A stretch of DNA of 64,000 bases from Notospermus geniculatus. Taxonomy: Eukaryota > Nemertea > Pilidiophora > Heteronemertea > Lineidae. The notes under the pieces were generated by a model. It ran no database searches. It was not told where the DNA came from and saw only the letters and a program-made list of their open reading frames with translations. The translations under genes and the position numbers were made by a program. Below are positions 45,328 through 57,111 of this stretch, in pieces; the first letter of the stretch is position 1, and each line of letters opens with the position of its first letter. The stretch spans positions 18,937-82,936 of the forward strand of contig NMRB01001506.1 of the NCBI GenBank assembly GCA_002633025.1, read 5' to 3'.

Positions 45328-46800
45328 GGGATGCGACAAACTACAGCAGTCCTGGTGATCAAGGGACAAGTATACAAATCCGTGTTTACCTCAGAGACGG
45401 AGTGCAATTACAATGCCAGTACCCCTGGTGAAAGAGTACTCGACCGAACACCAGACCACCAGATCAACTTACGGTCTAATACCATCATAAATCGTGGGCC
45501 ACCAGGAGCAATTTCTCCAGGGACAGTGACTGTGACCAGTCAGATTGGCCATCGTGAGCAATTTCTCCATAGACAGTGTTGGTGACCCTGGACAAACTGG
45601 TTTATCCTCACCAATTTCTCTCTGAACAGTGTCAGTGCCCCCAGTCACTCTGGTGAATGCCAATGAAGAACACAGTCCACTTCATCTTCCTTCAGATCAA
45701 TAGACCAACCAAGCAGGAAATTCTGGTGCAACTCCAAGAATCTGTGTCGTTATGGTCTGTGGCAGTGGTTAGGGTGTTCATTTTCTTCTAAGATGCAGGA
45801 GCAGATGGAAAAGAAATGAGGGACAGGAAAAGCGAGCTCAATGGAAGACATGCCAGATCTCCCTGAATCATGAATCTTGTGCCTGGGATTTTTTATATCT
45901 GTGAGATGACAGAAGAATCACACCATTGGACAAGCTGTCCATGAACTCTGCCAAGAAAGCCCTGACTGAAAATCAAGTTCAGTGTAACGTTTCTGAATGT
46001 TCCCTACCAATGAATGTTCCCCTACCATTGTCTGACGGAATAAGTTGTGATTTGACAAGAGGGGACACACAGAGAAACCTGTCCCTTGTAAGGGGAACAC
46101 TGACAGTATGGAAACACTGGAAGATGTTACAGCTAAGCAGCAGGAACAAAGGATGTTCCACGATAACTTAGATTTGGCCCTCCGTTCACCCAACACCAAT
46201 TGGTGCGTGATTTTAGCTTCTACTCAAGAGAGATGCAGAAGACATCAAAGGCGGCATCTTTTTTCATGCCATGGTAATAATGTTTCTCCGTAAAAGAAAG
46301 GAGATTCTAGTAACAGGTAACAGGTGTTATTGAACATGGCGGAGGTCTTTTGGAGCGAAGGTAAGGATCCAACGAGGGTGAGTCCAAGGGGAGAAGCAAA
46401 GAGAGGAAGTGAAAGCTAAAAGAACCAGTCCGTCGCATTCGAAATGTCAGATAGACAAAAAACAACAGACATGACGCAATAATCCAAAATGTCACCTTTT
46501 GTTTTTAGTCATTAGGTTACATGGTAAAGAGGAGAGAAGTTGTGTAGTAAAAGGTCAGAGGATATTAGGTAACACATTAGGGAATACCCAGAAGAAGGAA
46601 CCTTCCTTCATTACGTTCTTTGATGTCAACGGAAACTCATCATTCTTAGTGTTCAGGTGTAGGTTGGCCTCCGCCTGTCATCGTCTTCGTATTCCAGGAC
46701 TCGAGATGAAAGCAGGCTCAGGATGTGAGTCTCAAATTGAGGAAAGTAGCCGAATATGGGTATGATGACAAATCAACAGGATCCATCAGAACGCTAGACC
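45328..46800. other. No gene recognised
   Basis: CAGTGTTGGTGACC / GACAGTGACTGTGACC-type words repeat at 45480-45650 (GAGCAATTTCTCC twice, 57 bases apart). Otherwise unique DNA with overlapping chance frames. Confidence 0.4.
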
Positions 46801-46804
46801 ACTC

Positions 46805-47185
46805 CAGGGTTTCCGCCAGGGTAAAATTCCGTACCCTTAAATTTTTCCAGGGTACAGATCTGTACCCTCAAAAACGTTGGTAACCATTTTTCAATGACAT
46901 GCCGGACGAAACCAAACAACCGGCATGACCGGTGCAGGGATTTTATGCTTCAAAATACGCCTAAAATGGCACCAAACATCATTTAAAACCTTTTTAAAAA
47001 TTAAAAAAATATTTTCAAAAATTTTCTTTTTCAAAAAAATTTTTTCCAACAAAATTTTTAAAACACCTTTTTAAAAATAAAAAAATTTCAAATTTTTTTC
47101 CAAAAAAAAATTTTTTTCCAAAAATTTTTTTTTTCAAAATTTTTTTGGGGGTCCGTACCCTCTTTTTTTTCTGGCGGAGACCATG
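46805..47185 (+). mobile_element. CAGGG-family transposon, copy 7
   Basis: 381 bp with duplication CACTC (46800-46804, 47186-47190). The right end is mutated to GGCGGAGACCATG. The A/T core is long, with CCTTTTTAAAAAT repeated near 46990 and 47066. Confidence 0.94.
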
Positions 47186-47230
47186 CACTCTCATGACTCT
47201 ATTCTGAGGGACTTCAAACCTGCTTATGAA

Positions 47231-47437
47231 GCCAGCAGCACAGCACGCGACATCGCAACAATCTAATTAATTGCCACCGATCTTCTCGCCAGCCACTGCA
47301 GACTTGGTAGTTGTGGTATTGTTTGATATTTGGTGAGCATCACTGGCAATGCATCGCTCTCCAGCGCACGTACGGCGTCAACAGCCGATTTTGCTCACTG
47401 GCGATTAGATCGCATGCGATATCGCCTGGTAGTTAGC
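47231..47437. mobile_element. MITE family C, copy 4
   Basis: GCCAGCAGCACAGCACGCGA at the left, CGCATGCGATATCGCCTGGT at the right, and CGGCGTCAACAGCCGATTTT inside, in the same order as copy 1 at 9008. Confidence 0.85.
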
Positions 47438-47844
47438 TGATCTGTAATGGCTTAATGCTTCTAGGTTGGACCCTAGACTTGGATTGACTGAAGATGGGAA
47501 TTGGGTGGCTTAAGCTTGGTATTCTAAGACAACAGTGCATATGAACCTTCATTCACTTTCATTCAAGTTCAAGGTTGACAACAATGAAATTAGATTGGCA
47601 GTACCACAGGGCAACAAGCAATTTATTAGCCAAGTCCATGATTGAGATGACATGACACAGGAATCTCATCACGCTGAAGCGAAAGCTAATCACACCATCG
47701 TCTGCATCTTCCACCTTTGTTGACATCAGGTACATTGCGTTTGATCCAATGATATAAGTCTCATAATGAAAGATTTCCTACACCAGGTGGGCAGACAATG
47801 ACAAAGGCATTTATCAAGAGGAACCTGCTCCTTTATTAACCCAT

Positions 47845-48080
47845 ACAGGGTGGCCAAAAAAATACACTTGCATACAGTACAGGCCAAAATTAAAGTCCAC
47901 TTGCTGTGCACGTCCCACGTGAACGCTGCGCGCGGGCCACCCACCGACGGCGCGTCGTACGTGCACGTCACACACACAGCGTCTTCTACAAGCCGTGCAT
48001 GGGCCATGCACGGGACGTGCGCCGACTGCGCAGTGCACAAATCATGCCGTGCGCCGTAAGCGCACGTGTCAGGCACCGAC
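47845..48080 (+). repeat. CpG-rich repeat family N, copy 1
   Basis: ACAGTACAGGCCAAAATTAA, AAGTCCACTTGCTGTGCACG and GAACGCTGCGCGCGGG begin a block with alternating GTGCAC/GCGCGC words. An inverted relative at 49195-49455 ends GTGGACTTTAATTATGGAC. Several open frames cross it; they reflect CpG-rich composition. Confidence 0.7.
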
Positions 48081-49194
48081 TGTGCAGTGGCTCAAGGGGC
48101 ATTTCAGAATGGTATTTTTGTGACACTGCCGCCTTTTTTGTTGATTCTTTGCCGGGGAGCTGAAGCTGCAGCATCGGAATGACTGGAGACATGGGAGAGG
48201 ATACACAACTCGTGTCTCAGCGCCGCCTACACGGCTAATTCAGGTAACCAAATGTGCATGCGCAGTAGAGATCGTTCCCCTCAACAGTACCTACCTGTGC
48301 CGAAAAACACCGAAGTTGTGACCTCTGATCTTGTTAAATATGAGAACGGATGGGGGGAATGTCCTCTGGGTATAGTAGTCCTGCTGTGTATTCCTCATTT
48401 CGCATTGCTTCATAGGCCTAAGAGGGAGTACGCAGAAGAAAACGTCGCCAAAACACCCAACAGACTGATGCCACGGCGGCCTATGATTGACAGCTGTCAT
48501 CTCTGAGGTGTTTATCATAACACGTGTTCAGTCACAAAAGCATGCTATAAACACGCACAAACATCAGTTTTACTCAATATTTTTCATTCCTTTATAGTAA
48601 ACGAAATATGTGCTATTTTTTAAAGTGTAGATCACAATATTTTTTGACCATTTTTAAAAAAATTATGCAAAATAATCTGAAACTCCGCCCACCAGCGATC
48701 CAAATACGGTAACGGAAGGAAGTGATGTGGCCTAGCGACGAACCTTGTAAACACGGTCGTAACTTGTCATGATTAAACCCAAATTTTGGTCTGGTCCTGT
48801 TTGTAAGTTCGTTAGTTGGTAAAAATGTGGCATGTGTTTTGTTTCCTGCATAGGAAGGGACGGCAAGTGCCCTAATATTTTGTTTTTGACCAACGTTTCA
48901 CCACATTTCATCACGATTCTATGGGTTTTTCCCGGGGGTTTTTCGCCGTCATGTTGATGTTCGCGGATGTAAACATCAAAATCGGTCCACAATCCTTGCT
49001 CTAAAACATCGTTTTTCCACCAAAGTTAGTCAATTTTTTAACTGTCAACCAGAGATGAATACCTGATATTTTAAAGACAAGCCTTGATTCATGAAAACTA
49101 TCAAACCCTCGTCGATAAGATGAGATTGTTGTGAGAATCTCAGTGTGACTGTTTGGGCGAAGCCTGCACCATGTGCACACAGTGATAGGCCGAC
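48081..49194. other. Region between inverted CpG-rich repeats
   Basis: No recognised gene. Minus-strand open frames at 48732-48992 and 49001-49528 are intact but the second is largely translated repeat. The inverted arrangement of family N copies on both sides could indicate one larger element of about 1.6 kb. Confidence 0.4.
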
Positions 49195-49455
49195 ATGGGG
49201 TGTGCGGGGGAATATCGCCCAAAAAATGGAAATCTATCCCGTGGCGTGTACTGCGCACGTACTGTGCACTTAACACACAGTGTACTTTACTACGCGGCGC
49301 GCCTCCCTCGCGCGGCCCTTGCGTCGGAGGCGCGAGGGACTGTGTGGACGGCGCGCAGGGTAGAATCTCATGCATTGCGTGAGACGTGGACGTCCCGCGC
49401 GCGGGATACGCAGCGCGGTGGACTTTAATTATGGACTGTACTGTACTTCCACCAC
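49195..49455 (-). repeat. CpG-rich repeat family N, copy 2 (inverted)
   Basis: Minus strand begins AGTCCATAATTAAAGTCCAC then CGCGCTGCG and CCCGCGCGCGGGACGTCCAC. The order corresponds to copy 1. GCGCGCCTCC-CTCGCGCGG and GGCGCGAGGGA form local inverted words at 49295-49345. Confidence 0.7.
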
Positions 49456-50322
49456 CCTCAGTCCTACCATTGGTACGTACGAATGGATACAAAATCTTCC
49501 TTGGAGAAAAATAACACCAAGGTACCACGATTTGGTCCAGTCATGCCAGTAGTTTTAGCTCCAGAGACATTTTTGTGAACCAAATAAGTCAGAGGTCCTA
49601 AAATGACTTTATCAGCAACCTGCAACGAGGGCTTCAACTTCGCTTACAAAATACGGCCTGGACCTCAAACTGGACCAAATTGGGATATCTGGATGTCTTC
49701 TAGAAGGATTCTTCATCCAATGCTATGAGCAGTTTTGGGCTCAGAGTAGTGGAAGTTTTGTGTGTTTTTTGGCCCTGTATTGCCAGGGGGCGATCTTCGA
49801 CTGCACAACAACAACAATTAACAAAAGCAGAAAAAGATACAACTTGCATCAATCAGGTCCAAAACATCCACCAGCTAATTAGAGACAAACACCTGCGATG
49901 TGAACTTTACACGCAACCTTACATTCAGAAGAAACCTGCACATACCAAATACCAAGCAAGCTAATACCTTTGCATACTATGAACCAGAAAAAGTTAGCGA
50001 CTACAAGAAAATCAGACAAATGACCTTCCTTTACATGTAGTCGTTACACTAAGTGCATTTCTTTCTTACCACTGAGTATTTTTTTTCATGAAGCAAGTCA
50101 TCATTCTTCACAGGGGAAAATAGCATGATGGGGATATTTTGCCAGTAACGAGATAAGAGGCATGAATGGTCATTTGTAGTGGTTTCTTTTCCAACACTTC
50201 AGATGCTTTTTCCAAAGGAATTATTGATGATCTTTCACAAAGGTAAAGCGCATCTCTTGATTTCATGCAAAAGTGAGGCATCGTGAATGACAAGAGTTAT
50301 TTCACCCTTTTGCTCAGAACAA

Positions 50323-50396
50323 CCCTCAGCACAAGTGTCCAGATTTTAACTCCGTATTCATATCCAGTACTTTTAGACACTTGTACTGAGGGGTGA
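50323..50396. mobile_element. Mini inverted-repeat element family K, copy 2
   Basis: About 74 bp: CCCTCAGCACAAGTGTCCAG on the left, TTAGACACTTGTACTGAGGGG on the right, middle ATTTTAACTCCGTATTCATA like the copy at 16215. Confidence 0.85.
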
Positions 50397-52827
50397 AAAA
50401 GTTGGATGCTGAACAACACTTTGAGAATATCAAGCATCTTTGTCTATCGCAAAAAAAACAGGAAGAGGAATATTATGTTTTCTTTGATGAAGGGCTCTAC
50501 ATCAAGAAATGTCACAGACAAAAACGATGGGAGGTGAATAGGTTTTCTTGTTTTAGTGGTCTGTGGCATCCATTAGCAAATTCAAGGACAAGAATGACTA
50601 TTACATCAGCAGCTGGTGCCAAGAAACGGAACTGTCCATGTTTTCTGACAGAATGAGGGACTTGACGTGACTTCCAACGACAAAGAATCCAAAAACCTGA
50701 GTACTGTCAACACAATCAGAAATATCAGATAGATATTTTGTTCTTGTGTTTTATCACTGAAGTGACAAGGCATGCAAGGTGTCCATTAGTATGTCACAAG
50801 AAAACAGCAAATCTCTATGTTTGACCAAGAAGTCTTCAAGATGATGTCACGTCAGTGAATGGCAAACTGACAAAAAAGTTCCTGGAAAAACGGACGGCAC
50901 ATTTTCCTTCAGCAAATAGATTAGATGGATTTGGACAAAGAAATATGAAGAAGCCTGCAGCCACAGTTATAAAACAAGTCACCATGTTTTACGGTAACAT
51001 CCAGATAATTACATTATTGACCAGGCCAACAGCAGAAAAGGTTTGTTTTTCCAACCCACACAATTTCATCAACATACCAACAGTTTTCTTTGGAAAGGAA
51101 AAACGAAACTGGCATTTTGAGACTTTGTTCATCGGCTGCTGGTGGTGAGTTCTTTCATACTTGATTCGTTACTTAAGTGTATCGTGACCAACAGTGTTTC
51201 TCTACGTAGCAGACTTGCCCAATGAGGTACTGGCAGAGCTAATCCGCAATACGATGCTATCAACCTAATTAATTCTGAAAACACACCCTCTAGGCCAAAA
51301 ATATCTAAAACATTCCATTCAATTTCTAACTATATGTTTCTTCTATCATCATTATATATCAAGTATGGAACTGCCAAATGTATCTTGGTGCTTTTGGGCA
51401 AAAATTCTGGCAGGAACATGATGAATTCAATTGATTTTAAGTTGACCATTTTAGCGTAAACAACAGGCCAATGATTGACATTATGGATTGTGAATGACAC
51501 AATTTTTGTGATGACACACGGCTTCTGATGATGTTGAACAATCGAAAGGTAAGCGCTCTTGTGTTTCAACCTGGTTGATGGTCAGCGCCTTCTTTTGTTT
51601 TGCCGGTAGCCCATTATCTTCAAGTGGTATGTTTGCCTCCAAAGCACTATGATGCAGTAGATCAACAGGCTCTTACGATGAGGCCACTTATTCCAGATCA
51701 AACCAATCAATCAGTTACACTGCCTTTATCGTGGCAAATTAAACACTGTCTGAGCCAACAGAGAGTCACTTTGTCAGACAGATGGATTATCCTGCCAGCT
51801 AAAGATTTACATAAAACGATGCTATCCCATAGATTGAAACTGTGTTATACTGGCAGTGACAAAGTCCTGTATTGTACCAGCATTGCTACAGTAGTTGCCT
51901 ATTTCCTTTATGCGGGATACCATTACTACCAATTTTTGTCCAAGGCAAGAGAACCAATCCGCTTTCCATCCATTCTGAGCCATCCATTCTGCACATTTTT
52001 TATGTGACACTGGCAAGACATTCTTTGTACATTCAACAAGAACTTATTCCCAGCAAGCTTTTCCAACACGTACGTCCAAGCTATTTCATGCTCTTGGATT
52101 TTCTAGAATTCCGTCGGATTCCAAACTCACTGGAAGCTTGAATAACAGTAACACTTGAACAGTGCATGAAGCTAATTCAAGCTTTTTTTCACAGGGGTAC
52201 GATTTTTTCAGAATGCTAGAAAATAGCTAAGGTTCATTTTAGCAATTGAACTCAGAACATCAGAGGTGGTACAGGTAGTCATGTTTCCACACTGCGCCAT
52301 TCTGACTTCTAAAGTTTTCATTACAGATTTTCATAAGCCATGAGCTGCGCAAATTCCATTTTTTTCCTTCAGACATGTCAGACGCAGAACACCGCCTCTT
52401 GCCGTCAGAACCTTTAGCATATAGAATATTGACTAACATGTCAGAGTCACCTCCAGTGTAATCAAAATAGCACAAAATGGCCCCCGAGAGGCTCAGCTTT
52501 GGTTCAATATGTTTCCTGGACGAGACAAGTCAATACTCCGAGCATCAATCAAGGATCCAGTCGGAATTCGGTGCCACGATGTGAATAATTGACAAGAAGT
52601 GGAGTAGAAACAAACACACGCCTCTTGCCGAGACAGTTCTCAAGAGAACGTCTAATACGCTAACAAAGAAATGTATCGAACAGGCTAATCAGTGACTTAC
52701 ATTATTCATGGCTTTCCTGGGTTTTTTTTGTATCAAGCATGTCAAGAATAGCTGGTAATATGTGACTAATGGCTGCTTGGGAGCGAGACGACCCAAGAAC
52801 TGGGATGGGATGGAGAGGATGAGAGAA
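50397..52827. other. No gene recognised; several open frames
   Basis: Plus-strand open frames at 50393-50656, 50855-51148 and 51600-52007 have plausible amino-acid composition; the last includes a hydrophobic stretch (SIATVVAYFLYAGYHYY). I recognise no domain and see no consistent splice-phase chain between them. Confidence 0.35.
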
Positions 52828-52935
52828 GTCCTGATAACTAAGTGGTTTATCTTGTCCGCTAAGCAAGCGGCAGGTCCTGGGTTCGAATCCAGCCAGGGCC
52901 ATGATATGGGATTATCCCTGGCTCTTCTCCAGAAA
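52828..52935 (+). mobile_element. tRNA-derived SINE, copy B (head only)
   Basis: TCCTGATAACTAAGTGGTTT contains a perfect A box (TAACTAAGTGG). CTGGGTTCGAATCCAGCC carries a perfect B box. The body stops after GGGATTATCCCTGGCTCTTC at an A run, so this copy is truncated or is a short subfamily. Confidence 0.87.
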
Positions 52936-53426
52936 AAAAAATTTACCACCATGAAATTTTCCGAAGATGTTTTTTTCACACAGCTGAGAAATGCAACCAA
53001 GAGCTTTGTATTTTTTTTTAAATCCAATGCAGGGTGGTTGCTGTTACTCCATTTTACCAATTAGCATCTCTTAGAGATACCGAATCCTGCCAAGTCTTTC
53101 TGCCAGATCTCAACTTCTGGCTTCAGATACCTTGAAGAATTCCTAGAGGCAACCCAAACAATACTCAATATCAAGAAGTTAGTGAAGCAGATGGCGTGAT
53201 GATCCACAGAACTACCTCCCTGGAACATTCGGCACGCGGGAAGTAGTTTTCTTGTGGAAAAAGAAGATTTCATTGTGCAATGCCAGACATAGCAAGCATG
53301 TATTTACGCTAACTCTATTAACTGGCATAACTTGAATTTAGGAGTCTGCTTTCTTTAGAGGGAAATGAAGATTCCAGATGAGCAATGCAAGTAGTTTGGA
53401 TTCAGGCAGGGACACTGCTTTGTGTG

Positions 53427-53600
53427 TGGAACCTCACTATTTAAGTCACCTCTAGGACTGACAAGTGCTGTCCTTAATTGAGAGGTGTCCTGAATACTGA
53501 GGTCAAAATGAATAGATACGGGCAATTTGGGGCTGAACTTTGGTGTCCTTAATAGAGAGGTGTCCTCCAGGAAGAGGTGTACCTGCCAAGGGAGGTTCCA
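53427..53600. mobile_element. Family J element, copy 1
   Basis: Ends TGGAACCTCACTATTTAAG and GGGAGGTTCCA. Inside, GTCCTTAATTGAGAGGTGTCC and GTCCTTAATAGAGAGGTGTCC repeat about 80 bases apart around AGGTCAAAATGAATAGA. Confidence 0.85.
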
Positions 53601-54013
53601 CTATCACAGCTGGCCATGAGGGAGCCATGGGCAGTTTTGTAGAGTTTACCATGTTTACTGTCAAGTCACAACATGGCATGATATGGGGTAAGAAACGCTG
53701 AGGACTCAGTCTAGACCTATTGATGTACCATGTGTACAGCTCCTAATGAACTTGTCCATCACCTGTTTCTATATAATCCAGCCTATATCCATCATCTGTT
53801 GAAATCATTAATTATATATACACAGCTGATAGTTACGAAGTCTATTGAAAGAACCTGGGATTACTGCAAGGCATCTGGTTTGGAATCGACAAGATGTAGG
53901 ATGTTCTTGAGGGTAGTACCTTCCAGCAAGCAACCTAAACACAGGGGCGTAGAGGGGGGCAGGGGGCAACTGTCCCCCCTGAGCAAAAAGGGACAAAACA
54001 ACTTTTTCCTCTA

Positions 54014-54259
54014 CAGGGTTTCCGCCAGAGGGTAAAATGGGTAAAATTCCGTACCCTTAAATTTTTTCAGGGTACAGATCTGTACCCTCAAAAACATTGG
54101 GTAACCATTTTTCCATGAAGTGATATCACCGGCGCGGGGATTTTATGCTTCAAAATACGCCGAAAATGGCACCAAATATCATTTAAAATCTTTCCAAAAA
54201 ATTTTTTGACAAAAGTTTTTTCCAAAAAAATTTTTTTTGTCCGTACCCTCATTTTTTTG
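54014..54259 (+). mobile_element. CAGGG-family transposon, copy 8 (right end lost)
   Basis: 246 bp. The left end and palindrome (GTACAGATCTGTAC) are present. The right end stops at GTACCCTCATTTTTTTG, lacking CTGGCGGAAACCCT, yet the duplication CTCTA is still present on both sides (54009-54013, 54260-54264). The end was therefore deleted up to the last base. Confidence 0.88.
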
Positions 54260-54264
54260 CTCTA

Positions 54265-55044
54265 AAAGGCCATTTTCCCTCTCCAAGCCAAATTATTGTA
54301 GTGTCCGATGTGGGGAAAATGCATCTGAGACGGTGCTGATTTTATAAATTCACTCTCAATTCTCAATGAGCTCTTCTCATGCTTGTGGCTTCATCACAAC
54401 CACAAACATCACAAACAAATGCAGTTCATTTCGTGACCAAACGGCACAATATCCAATGAATCACCGCATTCAGTTTTTGCACACTTTTCAAATCCGTGCA
54501 TTCTGAAGATCAATTTTAAACATGTTAAATAATAGACAAGGAAGTAACATGATTAGAATACGTCATGACGGTGATAAAAGTGGTACACTCAGCGATAACT
54601 GGTTTATTTAGTACACAGGTTGAAGTGCGGCACTGGCATGACTGGGAACCCAACACGCCACACCATTCATAGAGGTGATGTTGGTACTAATACTAAGACG
54701 TTATCCAACTTACATGTAGTGTTTGTTTTAATCTTTGGACAACTTAATAACCTACATTTTTAATTCACCAACTCATCATGATTACTTGAGCCTTTTACAA
54801 CGTATACAAGCCAAGACGTTGCGTTTTTTTTCATAATGACTTTGTCGTGGGATTTAGCAAGAATATAGGCTATTTGAGTTAATAACACTGAGACAGCAGA
54901 AGAAAGTGTATCATGCCTTGGAGACTTATTCCAGCAGACTATTGGATGAAAACTTCAAATGTGTTGTTTCTTTCAGATCTGGAGCCCTGGTGCTAATATG
55001 ACAGCAATACATAGTGATGAATGAAGATGGCGGTACCTGGGACA
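54265..55044. other. No gene recognised
   Basis: AT-rich DNA without clear exon signals or repeat ends. Confidence 0.4.
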
Positions 55045-55166
55045 TGGGGTCATATGAATAAACACTAGCAAATGCTTTTACTTCAGATTTGTACAGCATT
55101 GCCTTGTACATTTGTATTGCAAAATTCAAGTAAAAGCATTTACTAGTCTTTATTCATATGACCCAA
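55045..55166. mobile_element. MITE family I, near-palindrome
   Basis: ATGGGGTCATATGAATAAA and TTTATTCATATGACCCAAT are the ends. The inner arms AGCAAATGCTTTTACTTCA and AAGTAAAAGCATTTACTAG continue the symmetry, and TTGTACA/TGTACATTTG lie at the centre. About 122 bp. A fragment (AGCAAATGCTTTTACTTTTA) lies at 24703-24722 beside a family M repeat. Confidence 0.9.
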
Positions 55167-55455
55167 TATGTGGTTAAATTCAGTAAGAATTGATTTGTCA
55201 CCCGACATGACCGCTCAATGCAACACATGCTCAAGCACAACACAGCATCAGCTACACCATTCAAAATGCATTCACTATTATGGTTTTGTTCAAATCTTCA
55301 TACAAGAGGCACCATAATGGTGGAATGAATATAAGTGGAACATACTGCCCTGTGCGAAAAAAATCAACAAATTTCTATTCAAATTATCTTCTTTTCAGAT
55401 GCAGTGAGATGAATTGGGTCTCCTCAGTTCACAAATTGTTGCAGGACAAAAATAG

Positions 55456-55620
55456 TGGACCTCCTTAAAAGGACACTTTGACTGGACACCTCTCCACTAA
55501 GGACAGATTTGGTCCAAAATATTGGTAATTCCTATTCATGTTAAAATCACTAATCAGGACACCTCTCAAGTCAGGACAGTGCATGAAATGCACAAGGGTG
55601 TCCTTGATAGAGAGGTTCCA
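55456..55620. mobile_element. Family J element, copy 2
   Basis: Inverse of copy 1: GTGGACCTCCTTAAAAGGAC at the left, GTCCTTGATAGAGAGGTTCCA at the right, with GGACACCTCTCCACTAAGGAC and GGACACCTCTCAAGTCAGGAC inside. Confidence 0.85.
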
Positions 55621-56951
55621 GCATTTTTTGAAGCAAACATTCATAAAACATCCTCTGAATGAGTGATGAGCCCATGCTGGTGAATTATGCATTTGACCTC
55701 ATCTTTGTGGCCTCATGCATGTCATGGTGCAACTTTTTTTTCACCAGTTTATCACTAATAAGCAGAGGGCTAGAGTGGCGCTCTTTTGTACGCCAAAGCA
55801 AAATCACAATTATAAGATCACAGAGGTCTGGCATTCCTGGGGTCCAGCTTCTCCTGTTGGTGATGATCGGCATTGCTCGCCACACAGCACGTTGTTGACA
55901 TGTCTTTGAATAGAAGTCCTGATGCTTTTGATGACGTTGGAGGAGCTAGATCCCAGTGGCAAAGAGCCCGGTGTCTGTGACCTGCAAGTGCTATTTCTGG
56001 TGAATGAAGTTTGCAACTACAATGCATTACATTGCACTATACTTACATCATAATGATGCAGATTACGGTAGCGTAGTAAAGTGGTTAAATTTGAAAAATG
56101 TAAGATAGAACCATAGGCATAGCTGAAATCAAAATATGCTGCATCAACAGGAAATTACAATTTTTAAAGAAATGCTACAAAAATTTCATCATCAACCAAA
56201 CCTTCACAGATTTATATCCCTTTCTGAGAAATCCACAAATCTAAAGATGCTATCGATCAAATTTTAAAAACGCCACATGGTAAGTTACATTCAAAAACTC
56301 CAATGTAATTGACTTAATCAATATGAAAGTATCACGATTCCATTCCACTATACGGAATTGACAGTTCCACAGATGTATCCAAAATTGCCGGCAAAATATT
56401 TCTGATTCGATGTTCCCAGCACGTGCTGTTGTTTTCCTCGTCAAGTTACATACACGATGAAATTCAAAACACGATCGGGTGTCTACAAGCTCTTGACACT
56501 GCCATCGATGTTGGCTCCTACCTTCAGATTGGGAGATACCATTTATTGTGGTGGGGGTGCCAGGTGCCGGCTTGAGTGGATCAATAAACTTCTCATCAAA
56601 GAATCGAACAATTTATTTTGTGGTAGGCTAGAGGCGGCAAGTGTGTGTACTGAAGTAACTTCACCATCAGAGAACTGAATTTTCTGCTCATGCAGGGTGG
56701 TCCAGTGTGTGGGTTTCCCATTCGTATACCCTCTTCCTTGGTCTAGCTTGGAGACGGTACCGTTAGACGGAATTGGTAAATTATCTCAGATTTGAACATG
56801 GCCCACTCCGAATGGAAGTTAAACAACTTCAGTGCTGATTCCCAAAACACTGTGGCCCGGAGAGTGTGTCATGACAATAGTTGCTGGGCGACAGTGACGT
56901 CATGACGCTGTTTTCAACTCACATATCATTACAACGTACCATGCGTACTAT
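55621..56951. other. No gene recognised
   Basis: Many short overlapping frames on both strands, none with a known motif. No repeat with clear ends noticed. Confidence 0.4.
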
Positions 56952-57110
56952 GCGTTTCGCTAGTCAGCCATCTTGTCAAAGTTAGGTCATCGTCATGGTG
57001 ATTTCCCCCACTGGGGGGATGGAAGAACCAATCATCTGTCACTCTGGGAGAGAATTTTCTCATGATGATGACCTATTTTGCCAAGACGGTTGCTGCAGAA
57101 CTCATCTACA
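56952..57110. mobile_element. MITE family D, copy 2
   Basis: Reverse of the copy at 228-392: GCTAGTCAGCCATCTTGTCA, AGGTCATCGTCATGGTGATT and AACCAATCATCTGTCACTCT, then GATGATGACCTATTTTGCC and GCAGAACTCATCTAC. It abuts the family M repeat at 57112. Confidence 0.85.
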
Positions 57111-57111
57111 T

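Noticed and set aside
49001-49528. 175-codon minus-strand open frame
   Set aside because: Half of it translates the CpG-rich family N repeat, where stop codons are rare; no known motif.
51600-52007. 135-codon plus-strand frame with a hydrophobic segment, considered as a small membrane protein
   Set aside because: No family recognised, no splice or start context, and overlapping frames on both strands.
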